Assembly (NCBI RefSeq): GCF_902459725.1 | Contig: NZ_CABPSH010000015.1 | Coordinates: forward strand, 1-64,000 | From: Pandoraea eparura | GTDB taxonomy: Bacteria; Pseudomonadota; Gammaproteobacteria; Burkholderiales; Burkholderiaceae | Direction of reading: 5' to 3' | DNA: 64,000 nt | Shown: piece after piece, positions 15,709 to 25,264 of the stretch | Layout of the letters: each line of letters opens with the position of its first letter | How positions within the stretch are numbered: the stretch's first letter is position 1 | Made by a program: the position numbers and the translations under genes | Notes under the pieces: generated by a model | Database searches by the model: none | The model's input: the letters and a program-made list of their open reading frames with translations, nothing else | What the model was told of the DNA's origin: nothing

Positions 15709-16527
15709 ATGCGTAATCGTTCGATCATGCGGCACTTGCGTTTGTGGCAGTGGCTGCTGCTGGTAGTGGCTTTTCTCGTCTGGTACGTTCTCACGAGCCC
15801 GACGCTGCTGCCCGCGTTCTACTTCGATAGCCCCGACAAGGCGGCCTTCTTCTTCGGTGAGCCGCAGAAGGTGTTGCTCCAGATCTGGCAGTGGTTCGCC
15901 AGCGGGGAGATCTATCTGCATCTCGGCGTCACGTTGCTCGAGACGGTGCTCGCCTTTGCCATCGGCACCGTGTTCGGGTTGGCGGTGGGGCTGTGGCTGG
16001 CGCTCTCGCCGAGCGCCGGCGCGTTGTTCGATCCGTACATCAAGGCGGCCAACTCGATGCCTCGCGTGATTCTCGCGCCGATCTTCGGCGTGTGGTTCGG
16101 GCTTGGCATCTGGTCGAAAGTCGCGCTGGGCGTGACGCTGGTGTTCTTCATCGTGTTCTTCAACGTGTATCAGGGCGTAAAGGAAGTGAGCCCGGTCGTG
16201 CTGGCGAACGCCCGCATGCTGGGGGCGAATCAGCGCCAGTTGCTGCGTCGTGTGTATCTGCCGAGCGCCACGAGCTGGGTGTTCTCCAGCCTGCACAACT
16301 CGGTCGGGCTCGCGTTCGTCGGGGCGGTGGTTGGGGAGTACCTGGGGTCGGCGCGCGGCGTCGGCTACCTGATCCTGCAAGCGGAAGGCACGTTCGACAT
16401 CAACGCCGTCATTGCCGGGGTGCTGATCCTGACCGCGTTTGCCCTGGTACTCGATGGACTCGTCGGTGTGGTCGAGCGACGATTGCTCGTCTGGCAACCG
16501 CAGGCCGGCGAGACCGAGAAGATGTGA
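15709..16527 (+). CDS. ABC transporter permease, NitT/TauT (SsuC-like) type
   Basis: This is a 272-residue integral membrane protein with a first membrane segment at about residues 13-30 and a binding-protein-dependent transport domain after residue 65. The EAA-type loop is visible around 'QGVKEVSPVVLANARMLGANQRQ', which docks the ATPase. It completes the importer encoded from 13712. The start could also be ATG 15727 (MRHLRLW). A GC-rich hairpin without a T-run follows the stop. Confidence 0.9.
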   Translation: MRNRSIMRHLRLWQWLLLVVAFLVWYVLTSPTLLPAFYFDSPDKAAFFFGEPQKVLLQIWQWFASGEIYLHLGVTLLETVLAFAIGTVFGLAVGLWLALSPSAGALFDPYIKAANSMPRVILAPIFGVWFGLGIWSKVALGVTLVFFIVFFNVYQGVKEVSPVVLANARMLGANQRQLLRRVYLPSATSWVFSSLHNSVGLAFVGAVVGEYLGSARGVGYLILQAEGTFDINAVIAGVLILTAFALVLDGLVGVVERRLLVWQPQAGETEKM

Positions 16528-16531
16528 CGTG

Positions 16532-16562
16532 CGCTCGCCGGTGGTGTTGACCCCGGCGAGCG
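16532..16562 (+). terminator. Hairpin after the ABC importer genes
   Basis: A perfect ten-pair stem, CGCTCGCCGG (16532-16541) with CCGGCGAGCG (16553-16562), starts a few bases after the permease stop. There is no T-run behind it, so it is a weak terminator or an mRNA-end stabiliser rather than a clear intrinsic terminator. Confidence 0.4.
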
Positions 16563-16688
16563 TGACGGAACCGCGGCAGATTTGTGGCGGATCCGTGGCT
16601 GTTTTGTGGCTATCTATTCGTCGCAACCACGGGCGTGATGCTGTGATGGCGTCATATCCGGGCACCTTTCCTCGGTTACAATTGCCGC

Positions 16689-17450
16689 ATGCGAATCCTG
16701 CTCAGCAACGACGATGGTTATCAGGCGCCCGGCCTGGCCGCGCTTTATGAAGCGCTGGCACCGCTTGGCGACATTACCGTGGTGGCGCCCGAACAGAACT
16801 GTAGCGGTGCGTCCAATTCCCTGACCTTGCAACGGCCGCTTTCGGTGTTCAAGGGCGGCAATGGCTTCACGTTCATCAACGGCACGCCGACCGACTGCGT
16901 TCACGTGGCGCTGACCGGACTGCTCGACGAACGCCCCGATATCGTTGTCTCCGGCATCAACAACGGCCAGAACATGGGCGAAGACACGTTGTATTCCGGG
17001 ACCGTGGCGGCGGCCACCGAGGGGTTTCTCTTCGGCATTCCTTCGTTCGCGTTCTCGCAAGTCCATAAAGGTTGGGATCATCTCGACAGCGCGGCGCGCG
17101 TGGCGCGCGAAGTCGTCGAGCGCTATATGGAGCGCCCGCTCGGGGCGCCGTTCCTGTTGAACGTCAATATCCCCAACGTACCTTACGATCGCCTCAAGGG
17201 CGCGCTGGCGACACGACTTGGGAAGCGACACCAATCGCAGCCGGTGATCCGTCAGGAAAATCCGCGCGGCGAGACGATTTACTGGATCGGGCCGGCGGGC
17301 GACGCACGCGACAGCAGCGAAGGCACCGATTTTCACGCCGTGGCGCACGATTACGTCTCGGTCACCCCCTTGCAACTGGATCTCACGCACACCGCACGAC
17401 TTGGCGTCGTGCACGACTGGCTGGCCAGCGCAGGGGTGACCCAACGATGA
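16689..17450 (+). CDS. surE: 5'/3'-nucleotidase SurE
   Basis: This 253-residue protein begins '[15 protein letters not shown]', whose two aspartates bind the catalytic metal in SurE. Further family marks are '[17 protein letters not shown]', '[12 protein letters not shown]' and '[23 protein letters not shown]'. SurE hydrolyses nucleoside monophosphates and short polyphosphates and is tied to stationary-phase survival. The stop overlaps the start of pcm (ATGA at 17447-17450). The order surE-pcm-nlpD-rpoS is conserved in Proteobacteria. Confidence 0.96.
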   Translation: MRILLSNDDGYQAPGLAALYEALAPLGDITVVAPEQNCSGASNSLTLQRPLSVFKGGNGFTFINGTPTDCVHVALTGLLDERPDIVVSGINNGQNMGEDTLYSGTVAAATEGFLFGIPSFAFSQVHKGWDHLDSAARVAREVVERYMERPLGAPFLLNVNIPNVPYDRLKGALATRLGKRHQSQPVIRQENPRGETIYWIGPAGDARDSSEGTDFHAVAHDYVSVTPLQLDLTHTARLGVVHDWLASAGVTQR

Positions 17451-18628
17451 CGACACCGCCAAAGCGTTTTCCTCTCCCCCTGGCCGATGTGATGGCCCGC
17501 CGGCAACGCAAGGCGCCGGCACTCGACAAGGCGTCGCGGGCGAGTCCCGCGGGCGCACCGCCCGCCGCGATGACGCGTGCTGCGGCGTCCACGAGTCAGG
17601 GCAACGGGAAGGCGCCGACAGGCGGTAATCCTTCGCCCAATACGAATGCACACACCGCGCTGCGGGCTGCCGCGACGCCAATGGCAGGCGCGTCGGCGCG
17701 GCCCGGTGGCGCACAAACACCGCACGCGGTCGTGCCGAAGGGGCTTGCACGGCCCGCATTCTCACCCCACGCACAGCCAGCGCCACATGCCGTAAAAAGT
17801 GCGCCGCGACCCACCGTCAAGGTGACGGGGCCGGGTCATGCCCAGCCAAGCGCGGCGGCAGGCGCAATCGGCAAGCTCGGCGCGGTCGGTGCCAAGGGTG
17901 CGACGCGCGGCGCCACGCCCACTCGGGTTTCGGCTGGCGCGACCGGGCGGGCGAGTGCCTCGGCGCTCGGGCATTCGCCGGATGGCATCGGACTGACCTC
18001 GGCACGGGTGCGCACGCGAATGGCTGAACGCGTGGCAGCGTCGGGCGTCAAACACCCGGGCGTGCTGGCGGCGCTGGCGAGCGTGCCGCGTCACGGATTC
18101 GTCGACGCCGCGCTCGCCAATCAGGCTTATGAAGACGCCGCGCTGCCGATCGGCCATGGGCAGACGATTTCCAAACCATCGGTCGTCGGGCGGATGATCG
18201 AGTTGCTGCTTGCCGGCGGGCGTCCGCTCGAGAAGGTGCTGGAAATCGGCACTGGCTGCGGCTATCAGGCGGCGGTGCTGTCGTGTGTGGCGCGCGACGT
18301 CTATTCGATCGAACGCGTTCGTCCGTTGCATGAGCGTGCCAAGGCCAACTTGCGACCGTTGCGGGTGCCGAATATCCGCCTGCACTACGGTGACGGGCGG
18401 CTGGGGCTGCCTGCGGTCGCGCCGTTCGACGGCATCGTGATCGCCGCCGCCGGGCTGGAAATTCCGGACGCGCTGATCGATCAACTCGCCGTTGGCGCAC
18501 GCCTCGTCGCGCCGGTGGGCGGCGAGCAGCAGATTTTGACCCTCATCGAGCGCATCGGTGCGCGCCAGTGGCGCGAGACGCAGCTTGATAGGGTGTTATT
18601 CGTCCCCTTAAAATCGGGCATCATCTAA
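17447..18628 (+). CDS. pcm: Protein-L-isoaspartate O-methyltransferase with long N-terminal extension
   Basis: This is a 393-residue protein. The last 210 residues are a normal Pcm enzyme: '[32 protein letters not shown]' region, the SAM-binding motif '[15 protein letters not shown]' and a final '[12 protein letters not shown]'. Pcm methylates abnormal isoaspartyl residues so that aged proteins can be repaired. The first 170 or so residues are Ala/Pro/Thr/Gly-rich low complexity with no visible domain, well beyond the usual 210-220 residue length. Similar long leaders are seen in some Burkholderiales. The start overlaps surE, which supports the long form. Confidence 0.93.
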   Translation: MTTPPKRFPLPLADVMARRQRKAPALDKASRASPAGAPPAAMTRAAASTSQGNGKAPTGGNPSPNTNAHTALRAAATPMAGASARPGGAQTPHAVVPKGLARPAFSPHAQPAPHAVKSAPRPTVKVTGPGHAQPSAAAGAIGKLGAVGAKGATRGATPTRVSAGATGRASASALGHSPDGIGLTSARVRTRMAERVAASGVKHPGVLAALASVPRHGFVDAALANQAYEDAALPIGHGQTISKPSVVGRMIELLLAGGRPLEKVLEIGTGCGYQAAVLSCVARDVYSIERVRPLHERAKANLRPLRVPNIRLHYGDGRLGLPAVAPFDGIVIAAAGLEIPDALIDQLAVGARLVAPVGGEQQILTLIERIGARQWRETQLDRVLFVPLKSGII

Positions 18629-18659
18629 GCCCGACGGGCCTATTCTGCGGAGGATTTGA

Positions 18660-19478
18660 GTGAATTTGCGAGCGGGTTTCCAACAACGCGTCGCCAGTGT
18701 CCTGTTGCTGAGCATGCTGGCAGCGTGCGCATCGCGACAAGTCGGGGCGCCGGTCGTCGACCGTACCGTGGGCGGCGTGGCGACCGACAGTGGTGCGCCA
18801 GGCGCAGCGCCTGTCATTGACAATACGCCAGTGCCGGCGGGGTATTACCGCGTCAAGCCCGGTGATCGCCTCTATCGCATCGCGCTGGAGAACGGTCAGA
18901 ACTATCGCGACATCGCGCGCTGGAACAATATCCAGAACCCGGATCAGATCGAGGTCGGTCAGGTGCTGCGGGTGAAGCCGCCAGCCGGCGACACCGGCAC
19001 GCCGTTGCCGGCGCCGCTCGCCAGCAACAATCCGGCATCGGTGCCGCCGGCGGTCGTGACGCCGCCGGCCAGCGCATCGGCATCGGTCGCGCCGTCCGCC
19101 GTGTCGAGCGGCGCGTTGCAACTCTCGTGGCCGGCCAAGGGCAGTGTCGTGGGGCGCTTCGACGATTCGAAGAACAAGGGCCTGAACATTGGCGGGACCC
19201 TCGGCGAGCCTGTCTATGCGGCGGGCGCGGGCAAGGTCGTGTATTCGGGCGCCGGTCTGCGCGGTTATGGCAACCTCGTCATCATCAAACACGACGCGAC
19301 CTTCTTGACGGCGTATGCGCACAACCGCACACTGTTGGTCAAGGAAGGCGACTCCGTCACGCGGGGTCAGAAAATTGCCGAAATGGGCAACTCGGATGCC
19401 GATCGTGTCATGCTGCACTTCGAGGTACGTCGCGACGGCAAGCCTGTGGATCCGATGAAGTATTTGCCGCCTCAATAA
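18660..19478 (+). CDS. nlpD: NlpD-type lipoprotein, LysM plus degenerate M23 domain
   Basis: This 272-residue lipoprotein has its lipobox LAAC at C23 and a LysM peptidoglycan-binding domain at about residues 61-106 (YYRVKPGDRLYRIA). A C-terminal M23/LytM domain follows. The LytM metal ligands are lost: the H-x-G-x-D stretch reads 'NKGLNIG' and the final H-x-H reads 'MLHFEV'. So it should not cut peptidoglycan and instead, as known for NlpD, activate an amidase at the septum. GTG 18660 is the start, with GGAGG about seven bases before it. In Proteobacteria the main rpoS promoter often lies inside nlpD; none was picked out here. Confidence 0.94.
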   Translation: MNLRAGFQQRVASVLLLSMLAACASRQVGAPVVDRTVGGVATDSGAPGAAPVIDNTPVPAGYYRVKPGDRLYRIALENGQNYRDIARWNNIQNPDQIEVGQVLRVKPPAGDTGTPLPAPLASNNPASVPPAVVTPPASASASVAPSAVSSGALQLSWPAKGSVVGRFDDSKNKGLNIGGTLGEPVYAAGAGKVVYSGAGLRGYGNLVIIKHDATFLTAYAHNRTLLVKEGDSVTRGQKIAEMGNSDADRVMLHFEVRRDGKPVDPMKYLPPQ

Positions 19479-19493
19479 ACTAGGCAGGGTCGA

Positions 19494-20579
19494 ATGCTCA
19501 AGAGAAAGCGTCGCACTTCGCAAGAGGAAGACCTCGCTGCCCCGGAGCCCGATCAGGACGTCGACGATCGGCAATCCCGGCAGGACGAGGACGTGGACGA
19601 CGCTTTCGGCGAGCGCGAGGCGGAGGACGACGACGCGTCGTCGTCCGACGCTGCCGAAGAAGGCGCAGCGAGCCGCAAGCGCAAACCTGCCGAGGCCGAA
19701 GACTTCGGCACGGTGCTGCAGGCCGAACTCACGGCCGATACCGTTCAGCACTACCTCAACCGTATCAGTGTCAAGCCGCTGCTCACGCCCGCGGAAGAGT
19801 TCGATTACTCCACGCGTGCCCAGGCAGGCGAGTTTGCGGCTCGTCAGGTCATGATCGAGCGCAATCTGCGCCTCGTCGTGAGCATCGCCAAGGGTTATCT
19901 CAATCGCGGCGTGCCACTGCTCGATCTGATCGAGGAGGGCAATCTCGGACTGATGCATGCGATCGAAAAGTTCGACCCCGGGCGCGGGTTCCGTTTCTCG
20001 ACCTATGCCACGTGGTGGATTCGCCAGAGTATCGAGCGCGCCATCATGAATCAGGCGCGCACCGTGCGCTTGCCGGTGCATGTGATTCGCGAACTCAATC
20101 AGGTGCTGCGCGCGAAGCGTCATCTCGAAAAGAGTGCGGCGTATGTCGATAGTGGCGAGCAGCGCGAAGCGAGTATCGAAGACATCGCCGATTTGACCGG
20201 CAAGACGCCCGAGGAGATCACTGACATTCTCGCGCTCAACGAGCATGTGGCATCGCTCGACGCGCCGCTGGAAATCGATCCTGGCAGCAGCCTGCTGGAC
20301 CTGCTCTCGGACGATCACAGCGAGGCCCCCGAACAGGAGGTGCAGCATCGGGAGCTGGAAGACCTCATGCGCCTGTGGCTCTCTCGCCTGTCGACCAAGC
20401 ATCGCTACGTGATCGAGCGCCGGTTCGGACTCAACCGTGTGGAGCCGGCCACGCTCGAAGAACTGGCTGACGAGATGGGGCTCACCCGCGAGCGCGTGCG
20501 TCAGATCCAGCAAGAGGCACTCGTCAAACTCAAGCGCTATTTCGCGTCCAACGGGGTACGCAAGGACGCTGTGCTCTGA
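19494..20579 (+). CDS. rpoS: RNA polymerase sigma factor RpoS
   Basis: This 361-residue sigma-70 family factor has an acidic charged leader (about 1-75). Region 1.2 starts near '[10 protein letters not shown]', region 2 has '[27 protein letters not shown]' and '[17 protein letters not shown]', and region 4 has '[16 protein letters not shown]'. It lacks the large non-conserved insert of RpoD, and its place after nlpD marks it as RpoS, the stationary-phase and stress sigma factor. The leader is longer and more acidic than in enterobacterial RpoS (about 330 residues). Confidence 0.95.
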   Translation: MLKRKRRTSQEEDLAAPEPDQDVDDRQSRQDEDVDDAFGEREAEDDDASSSDAAEEGAASRKRKPAEAEDFGTVLQAELTADTVQHYLNRISVKPLLTPAEEFDYSTRAQAGEFAARQVMIERNLRLVVSIAKGYLNRGVPLLDLIEEGNLGLMHAIEKFDPGRGFRFSTYATWWIRQSIERAIMNQARTVRLPVHVIRELNQVLRAKRHLEKSAAYVDSGEQREASIEDIADLTGKTPEEITDILALNEHVASLDAPLEIDPGSSLLDLLSDDHSEAPEQEVQHRELEDLMRLWLSRLSTKHRYVIERRFGLNRVEPATLEELADEMGLTRERVRQIQQEALVKLKRYFASNGVRKDAVL

Positions 20580-20696
20580 TTGGCGTTCACAATGACGACC
20601 GCCGCCGGGCGCCGTTGCGCGCGTCGCTCGCGGTGGCATTCCACGGCGTCGTCGTCGCATGGCGGCGCACCCTGATTTTCACTTCAGAATTTCACC

Positions 20697-21473
20697 ATGT
20701 CATCTCCAGTCCTCGTCTTCGACATTGAAACGATCCCCGACGTCGACGGCCTGCGCAAGCTTGAACCGGCGTATGCCGGACTGTCCGACGACGCCGTGGC
20801 CGACGCCGCCTTTGCCGCTCGCCGGGAAAAGGTGGGGCACGATTTTCTCCCGCTGCACTTGCAGCGCGTGGCAGCGATCTCGTGCGTGTTTCGCGATCGG
20901 GACGGCTTTCGCGTGAAGTCTCTGGGGACGCTAGACGACGGCGAGGGGGCACTCGTCTCCGGCTTCTATCGCACGATCGAAAAGTACGCACCGCAACTCG
21001 TGTCGTGGAATGGTGGTGGCTTCGATCTGCCCGTGCTGCATTACCGCGCGATGATTCACGGCATCGCCGCGCCGCGCTATTGGGACATGGGCGAAGACGA
21101 TCGCGAGTTCAAGTGGAACAACTACATTAGCCGATATCACCATCGCCATCTGGATCTGATGGATCTGCTGGCGATGTATCAGGCCCGCGCCAATGCGCCG
21201 CTCGACGATCTGGCCAAGCTGTGTGGTTTTCCCGGCAAGCTGGGCATGGACGGCAGCAAGGTCTGGGAAGCGTTTCGCGCCGGCAAGCTGGAGGAGATTC
21301 GCAATTATTGCGAGACGGACGTGGTGAACACGTATCTCGTCTACTGCCGTTACCAATTGATGCGAGGCGGTTTGCGTCAGGCCGAGTACGAGCAGGAGAT
21401 CGAATTCGTACGGCGCTCGCTGGAAGCGGAGGCGGCGCCGCACTGGAAGGAATATCTCGCCGCCTGGGCGTGA
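20697..21473 (+). CDS. Predicted 3'-5' exonuclease, PolB-related
   Basis: This 258-residue protein has an RNase-H-like DnaQ fold. It begins 'PVLVFDIETIPDVDGLRKL' with the catalytic D-x-E, followed by 'VSWNGGGFDLPVLHYRA' and later 'YCETDVVNTYLVYCR'. These are Exo I, II and III of the exonuclease class related to the proofreading domain of DNA polymerase B. Such stand-alone genes are common in betaproteobacteria and are of unknown cellular role. ATG 20697 follows rpoS after 117 bases. Confidence 0.85.
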   Translation: MSSPVLVFDIETIPDVDGLRKLEPAYAGLSDDAVADAAFAARREKVGHDFLPLHLQRVAAISCVFRDRDGFRVKSLGTLDDGEGALVSGFYRTIEKYAPQLVSWNGGGFDLPVLHYRAMIHGIAAPRYWDMGEDDREFKWNNYISRYHHRHLDLMDLLAMYQARANAPLDDLAKLCGFPGKLGMDGSKVWEAFRAGKLEEIRNYCETDVVNTYLVYCRYQLMRGGLRQAEYEQEIEFVRRSLEAEAAPHWKEYLAAWA

Positions 21474-21843
21474 TCGATCGCCCGCGTGGTTGGCAGGCGG
21501 GTCGGGGGGGCGCTGGGTGATGTGGGTGGAGCGGGTGAAGCGGATGAAGCGGGTGAAGCGGGTGAAGCGGGTGAAGCGGGTGAAGCGGATGAAGCGGGTG
21601 ATGTGAGTGATGTGGCTGATGTACGCGGTGTGAGGGGGAGGGGTGGTGTGAGCGGTATGAGTCGTACGCGTGATGTGAGTGATGTGGCTGATGCAAGTGG
21701 TGTGAGGGATAGGAGTGGTACGGGTGGTATGGGTGGTATGGGTGGTATGGGTGGTTTGGGGAGGCTGTGCGGACGAGCGGTGCATCAGTGGCGAGCGAAT
21801 CGATTAAAATGCTCGGTTTGCTGTCGCACATGAGAACAACGAC
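21474..21843. other. Intergenic region filled with 9-bp minisatellite repeats
   Basis: This 370-base gap between the exonuclease gene and rlmD is mostly a purine/T-rich G-strand of 9-base repeats (see the repeat entry). A 115-codon frame runs through it but is only repeat sequence. Just before rlmD the sequence returns to normal composition. Confidence 0.6.
21526..21758 (+). repeat. 9-bp minisatellite, two unit types plus a 39-bp direct repeat
   Basis: Units of GTGAAGCGG or ATGAAGCGG run seven times from 21535 to 21597, with a degenerate copy at 21526-21534. A second array of GGTGGTATG units (three perfect, one with TTG) fills 21723-21758. Between them a 39-base segment beginning GTGATGTGAGTGATGTGG occurs at 21598 and again, slightly changed, at 21670. 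The offset of 72 bases is eight units, so the whole block keeps a 9-base period. Such arrays are prone to slippage and may vary among strains. Confidence 0.85.
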
Positions 21844-23382
21844 GTGACCCGCTCCTCCCGAAATTCCTCGCGTGGCCGGCCTGCTGCCGAGCCCGGCATC
21901 ATCGACATCGAATCGCTCGACATGGAGGCGCGCGGCGTTGGCCGCACCGCGCCCGAGGGCGAACCGGGCACGCCGGACTTCAAGCCCGGCAAGGTGATCT
22001 TCGTCGAAGGCGCGCTGCCGGGCGAACGTGTCACCTATCTCAGCTATCGCCGCAAACCCAAGTTCGAGCAGGCCGAAGCCGTCGACGTGCTGCGTGCGAG
22101 CCCGATGCGTGCCAAGCCGCAGTGCCCGCACTTCGGCAAATGCGGTGGGTGCTCGATGCAGCATCTCGAACCGCGGGCGCAAATCGCCATCAAGCAGCGT
22201 GTGCTCGAAGACAATTTGGCGCGTCTGGGCAAGGTCAAGGCGGAAGCCATCCTGCGGCCCATTCAGGGGCCGGACTGGGGCTATCGTTTCCGTGCTCGAC
22301 TGACCGTGCGCTACGTGCCGAAAAAAGGCGGCGTGCTCATCGGATTCCATGAGCGCAGGAGCAGCTATGTGGCCGACATGGACTCGTGCGAAGTGCTGCC
22401 GCGCCACGTCTCCGATATGCTCGTGCCGCTGCGCCGTCTGGTCGAGTCGCTGTCCATTCGCGAGCGCCTGCCGCAGATCGAGCTGGCCATCGGCGCCGAC
22501 GTGACGGCGCTCGTGCTCCGTATTCTTGAACCCCTCACACCGGCGGACGAAGACATCTTGCGCGCCTTCGCGGACGCGAATCGCGTGCAGTTCTGGGTTC
22601 AGCCGAAGGGGCCGGACACGGCGGTACCGTTTTATCCGCTCGATCCGGAGTTGCATTACACCCTGCCGGAATATCAGATCCGGATGCCGTTCAAGCCGAC
22701 GGACTTTACGCAGGTCAACCATCAGATCAACCGCGTGCTGGTGCATCGCGCGTTGCGCTTGCTGGCGCCGGCGTCGCATGAGCGCGTGCTCGATCTGTTC
22801 TGCGGTCTGGGTAACTTCACGCTGCCACTGGCGCGTCGCGCCGGCACCGTCATGGGAATCGAGGGCAGCACAGCGCTCACAGAGCGCGCGCTCGCCAATG
22901 CGCAGCGTAACGGCGTGGCCGAACGCACGGAATTTGCATGCCGGAACCTGTTCGACATCACGCCCGAGGATATTCGGGCGTTGGGCGCGTTCGACCGCTA
23001 TCTGATCGATCCGCCGCGCGAAGGGGCGCTGGCGGTATCGAAGGCGCTCGCCGAATTGGCGCAGCAGGGCTACGAGGGCCTGCCCAAGCGCATCGTCTAC
23101 GTGTCCTGCAGCCCGGCGACGCTGGCGCGTGACGCGGGCGTGCTCGTGCACGAGGCGGGCTATCGCCTGACGTTGGCAGGGGTGGTGAATATGTTCCCGC
23201 ACACGTCGCACGTCGAGTCGATGGCCGTGTTCGAGCATGAGAGCATCGGTCAGCCGTGGGTGCCGAGCGTGCGGATATCGGCGTCGGACGCGCCGGCCGA
23301 TCCGCTCGATGGGGTGGATGCGGGCGTTGAAGCGATTGCCGGCGCCACCGGGGGTGACGGCGTGATTCACGACGAAGCTTGA
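21844..23382 (+). CDS. rlmD: 23S rRNA (uracil-1939-C5)-methyltransferase RlmD
   Basis: This 512-residue protein has a TRAM domain at the N-terminal side ('[19 protein letters not shown]') and an iron-sulfur motif '[15 protein letters not shown]'. The SAM fold has '[16 protein letters not shown]'. The DPPR-like motif reads 'LIDPPREGA' and the catalytic cysteine is in '[13 protein letters not shown]'. RlmD methylates U1939 of 23S rRNA. The start is GTG 21844, since no ATG fits the family amino end. The C-terminal 40 residues extend past the domain. A shared terminator lies in the gap after it. Confidence 0.95.
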   Translation: MTRSSRNSSRGRPAAEPGIIDIESLDMEARGVGRTAPEGEPGTPDFKPGKVIFVEGALPGERVTYLSYRRKPKFEQAEAVDVLRASPMRAKPQCPHFGKCGGCSMQHLEPRAQIAIKQRVLEDNLARLGKVKAEAILRPIQGPDWGYRFRARLTVRYVPKKGGVLIGFHERRSSYVADMDSCEVLPRHVSDMLVPLRRLVESLSIRERLPQIELAIGADVTALVLRILEPLTPADEDILRAFADANRVQFWVQPKGPDTAVPFYPLDPELHYTLPEYQIRMPFKPTDFTQVNHQINRVLVHRALRLLAPASHERVLDLFCGLGNFTLPLARRAGTVMGIEGSTALTERALANAQRNGVAERTEFACRNLFDITPEDIRALGAFDRYLIDPPREGALAVSKALAELAQQGYEGLPKRIVYVSCSPATLARDAGVLVHEAGYRLTLAGVVNMFPHTSHVESMAVFEHESIGQPWVPSVRISASDAPADPLDGVDAGVEAIAGATGGDGVIHDEA

Positions 23383-23593
23383 TTGCGTGTGACTGTCGAG
23401 CATTGGCCGCCACAGCCGTGAAACCGTGGTAGTCGATGGATTTGCGTGGGCAAAATCACGGGCCTGCGTGCCCCGTCCCGTCAGCGCATCCGCATCGGGC
23501 GAGCACGCTCGCAAGGGCGTGAAACGGGCGCGTCGCACGGGCACTGCGCGTGTGACATCGCTCGGGCGCATCGCAAAAGCGCGTCGAGCAAAG

Positions 23594-23623
23594 AAAAAGC
23601 CAGCCCCGAGGGACTGGCTTTTT
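23594..23623. terminator. Bidirectional terminator between rlmD and the BI-1 family gene
   Basis: AAAAAGCCAG (23594-23603) pairs with CTGGCTTTTT (23614-23623), giving A/T runs on both sides. It can end transcripts from rlmD (plus) and from the converging gene at 23672-24373 (minus). Confidence 0.88.
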
Positions 23624-23671
23624 CGCATCCGGGGCGTCGCGCGGGTATGCCCGCGCCGCCGGTCGGTCGCG

Positions 23672-24373
23672 TCAGTTGCGATTGCCGCCCAGCACGCCGA
23701 GGATGGCGAGCAGGTTGGTGAAGATGTTGTACAGGTCGAGGTAAATCGCGAGCGTTGCGGTGACGTAGTTCGTCTCGCCGCCGTTCACCACGCGCTGCAC
23801 GTCGAACAGGATGTACGCGGAGAAGATGGCGATGGCGATCACCGAGACCGTCAACATCAGGGCCGGCAGTTGCAGCCAGATATTGGCGACGGAGGCCAGC
23901 AGGATCACGATCACGCCCATGAACAGCCACTTGCCCAGTCCGCTGAAGTCACGCTTGCTGACTGTAGCGACCGTTGCCATGACGCCAAAGATCGCGGCCG
24001 TGCCGCCGAACGCCAGCATGATGAGCGAGGCGCCGTTCGAGAATCCCAGCACGAAGCTCAGCAAACGCGTGAGCATCAGGCCCATGAAGAACGTAAAGCC
24101 CAGCAGCAACGCAACCCCGACGCCGCTGTTCTTGAAGCGCTCGATCGCAAACATGAAGCCGAACGCGATCGCGAGGAACGCGATCATGCTGACCATCGGG
24201 CTGCCCGCAAACAGGGCGAAGCCGTAGTTCAAGCCCAGCCAGGCACCTGCAATCGTCGGCAGCATCGACAGCGCGAGCAGCCAGTACGTATTGCGCAGCA
24301 CCTTGTTGCGCATCTGTACGGTCGTGACGTCGCGCATCCCGCCGTAGCCGAAACGTTGGAAATCCTGGTTCAT
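23672..24373 (-). CDS. Bax inhibitor-1/YccA family membrane protein
   Basis: This is a 233-residue protein with about seven membrane segments and the BI-1 family pattern: 'LRNTYWLLALSMLPTIAGAWLGL' near the start, 'SAYILFDVQRVVNGGETNYVTATLAIYLDLYNIFTNLLAILG' in the last quarter. YccA proteins of this family interact with the FtsH protease and other members conduct calcium; the exact role here is not known. It is transcribed divergently from ndk and converges on rlmD. The hflK and hflC genes of the FtsH control complex are some 11 kb away in the same window. Confidence 0.9.
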   Translation of the reverse strand: MNQDFQRFGYGGMRDVTTVQMRNKVLRNTYWLLALSMLPTIAGAWLGLNYGFALFAGSPMVSMIAFLAIAFGFMFAIERFKNSGVGVALLLGFTFFMGLMLTRLLSFVLGFSNGASLIMLAFGGTAAIFGVMATVATVSKRDFSGLGKWLFMGVIVILLASVANIWLQLPALMLTVSVIAIAIFSAYILFDVQRVVNGGETNYVTATLAIYLDLYNIFTNLLAILGVLGGNRN

Positions 24374-24779
24374 TTCTTGTGTTCTCCGTGGTCATTGTGC
24401 CCGCCGGCGGGGCCGGCAAGCGCCGCTTTGACGCTTACGACGACCGGCTTGTCGCCGGTCGATCCCCCGCAGCCGTCTGTCCGGCTCGTCGTGAAGTCAC
24501 AGCATACCGAAAGATGGCGGGGAAAGCGCTCGGACGATGCTGAAAATGTCAGGGCGAATGCCTGAATTTCAATCCGCTGCACCGTTGTCAGAGCCTCCCA
24601 TGTGGGGAAGGTACCCGAATCCCGCGCCGAACTCGACTTCGCGAAAAGCCGGATCGTCCCGGCCGTCCTGCGTTTGAGCGGTATGTGCGCTGTAGGTTCC
24701 ATCCCCAACACAATAGCCTTCGTGCTACAATCACGGGTTCATGTTGATTGTATAACTGCTTAATTTTTTGGAGTTTTTC
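24374..24779. other. Divergent intergenic region before ndk
   Basis: These 406 bases lie between the BI-1 family gene (minus) and ndk (plus) and should hold both promoters. The last 60 bases are AT-rich (TGTATAACTGC, AATTTTTTGGAG). TATAAC near 24752 could be a -10 for ndk, but no good -35 is seen. No gene or RNA is supported. Confidence 0.4.
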
Positions 24780-25205
24780 ATGGCAGTCGAACGCACTTTG
24801 TCGATTATCAAGCCCGATGCCGTTGCCAAGAACGTGATCGGCCAGATCTATAGCCGCTTCGAGAACGCGGGCCTGAAGATCGCTGCTGCCAAGCTGGTGC
24901 ACCTGTCGCGCGCCGAAGCCGAGCAGTTCTACGCCGTGCACAAGGAGCGTCCGTTCTTCAAGGATCTGGTCGACTTCATGGTCTCGGGCCCGGTCATGAT
25001 CCAGGTGCTCGAAGGCGAAAACGCCGTGGCGAAGCATCGCGACCTGATGGGCGCGACCGATCCGAAGAAGGCTGAGAAGGGTACGATTCGCGCCGACTTC
25101 GCCGACAGCATCGACGCGAACGCCGTGCACGGCTCGGACGCCGCTGAAACGGCTGCCGTGGAGGTGTCGTTCTTCTTCCCGGGCATGAACGTCTACGCGC
25201 GCTGA
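24780..25205 (+). CDS. ndk: Nucleoside-diphosphate kinase
   Basis: This is a 141-residue protein, the standard bacterial length. It begins '[18 protein letters not shown]' and carries the catalytic histidine in '[11 protein letters not shown]'. It transfers phosphate from ATP to other nucleoside diphosphates by a phosphohistidine intermediate. The start ATG 24780 follows TTGGAG. ndk-rlmN order is common in Beta- and Gammaproteobacteria. Confidence 0.97.
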   Translation: MAVERTLSIIKPDAVAKNVIGQIYSRFENAGLKIAAAKLVHLSRAEAEQFYAVHKERPFFKDLVDFMVSGPVMIQVLEGENAVAKHRDLMGATDPKKAEKGTIRADFADSIDANAVHGSDAAETAAVEVSFFFPGMNVYAR

Positions 25206-25264
25206 TCCGCGTCTAGCCGCTCAATGGCAGGAAGTTACCGAAGGGATGTTGACGGACCAGGGTC

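Noticed and set aside
14533-16665. A 710-codon minus-strand open frame opposite the ABC importer genes
   Set aside because: The plus strand has clear ATPase, permease and binding-protein motifs; the minus frame has none.
21535-21597. A CRISPR-like array
   Set aside because: Units are 9 bases long and directly adjacent, with no spacers and no cas genes near; it is a tandem repeat.
21486-21833. A 115-codon plus frame rich in G-E-A and G-M-G
   Set aside because: It is only the translation of the 9-bp minisatellite, with no ribosome site or domain.
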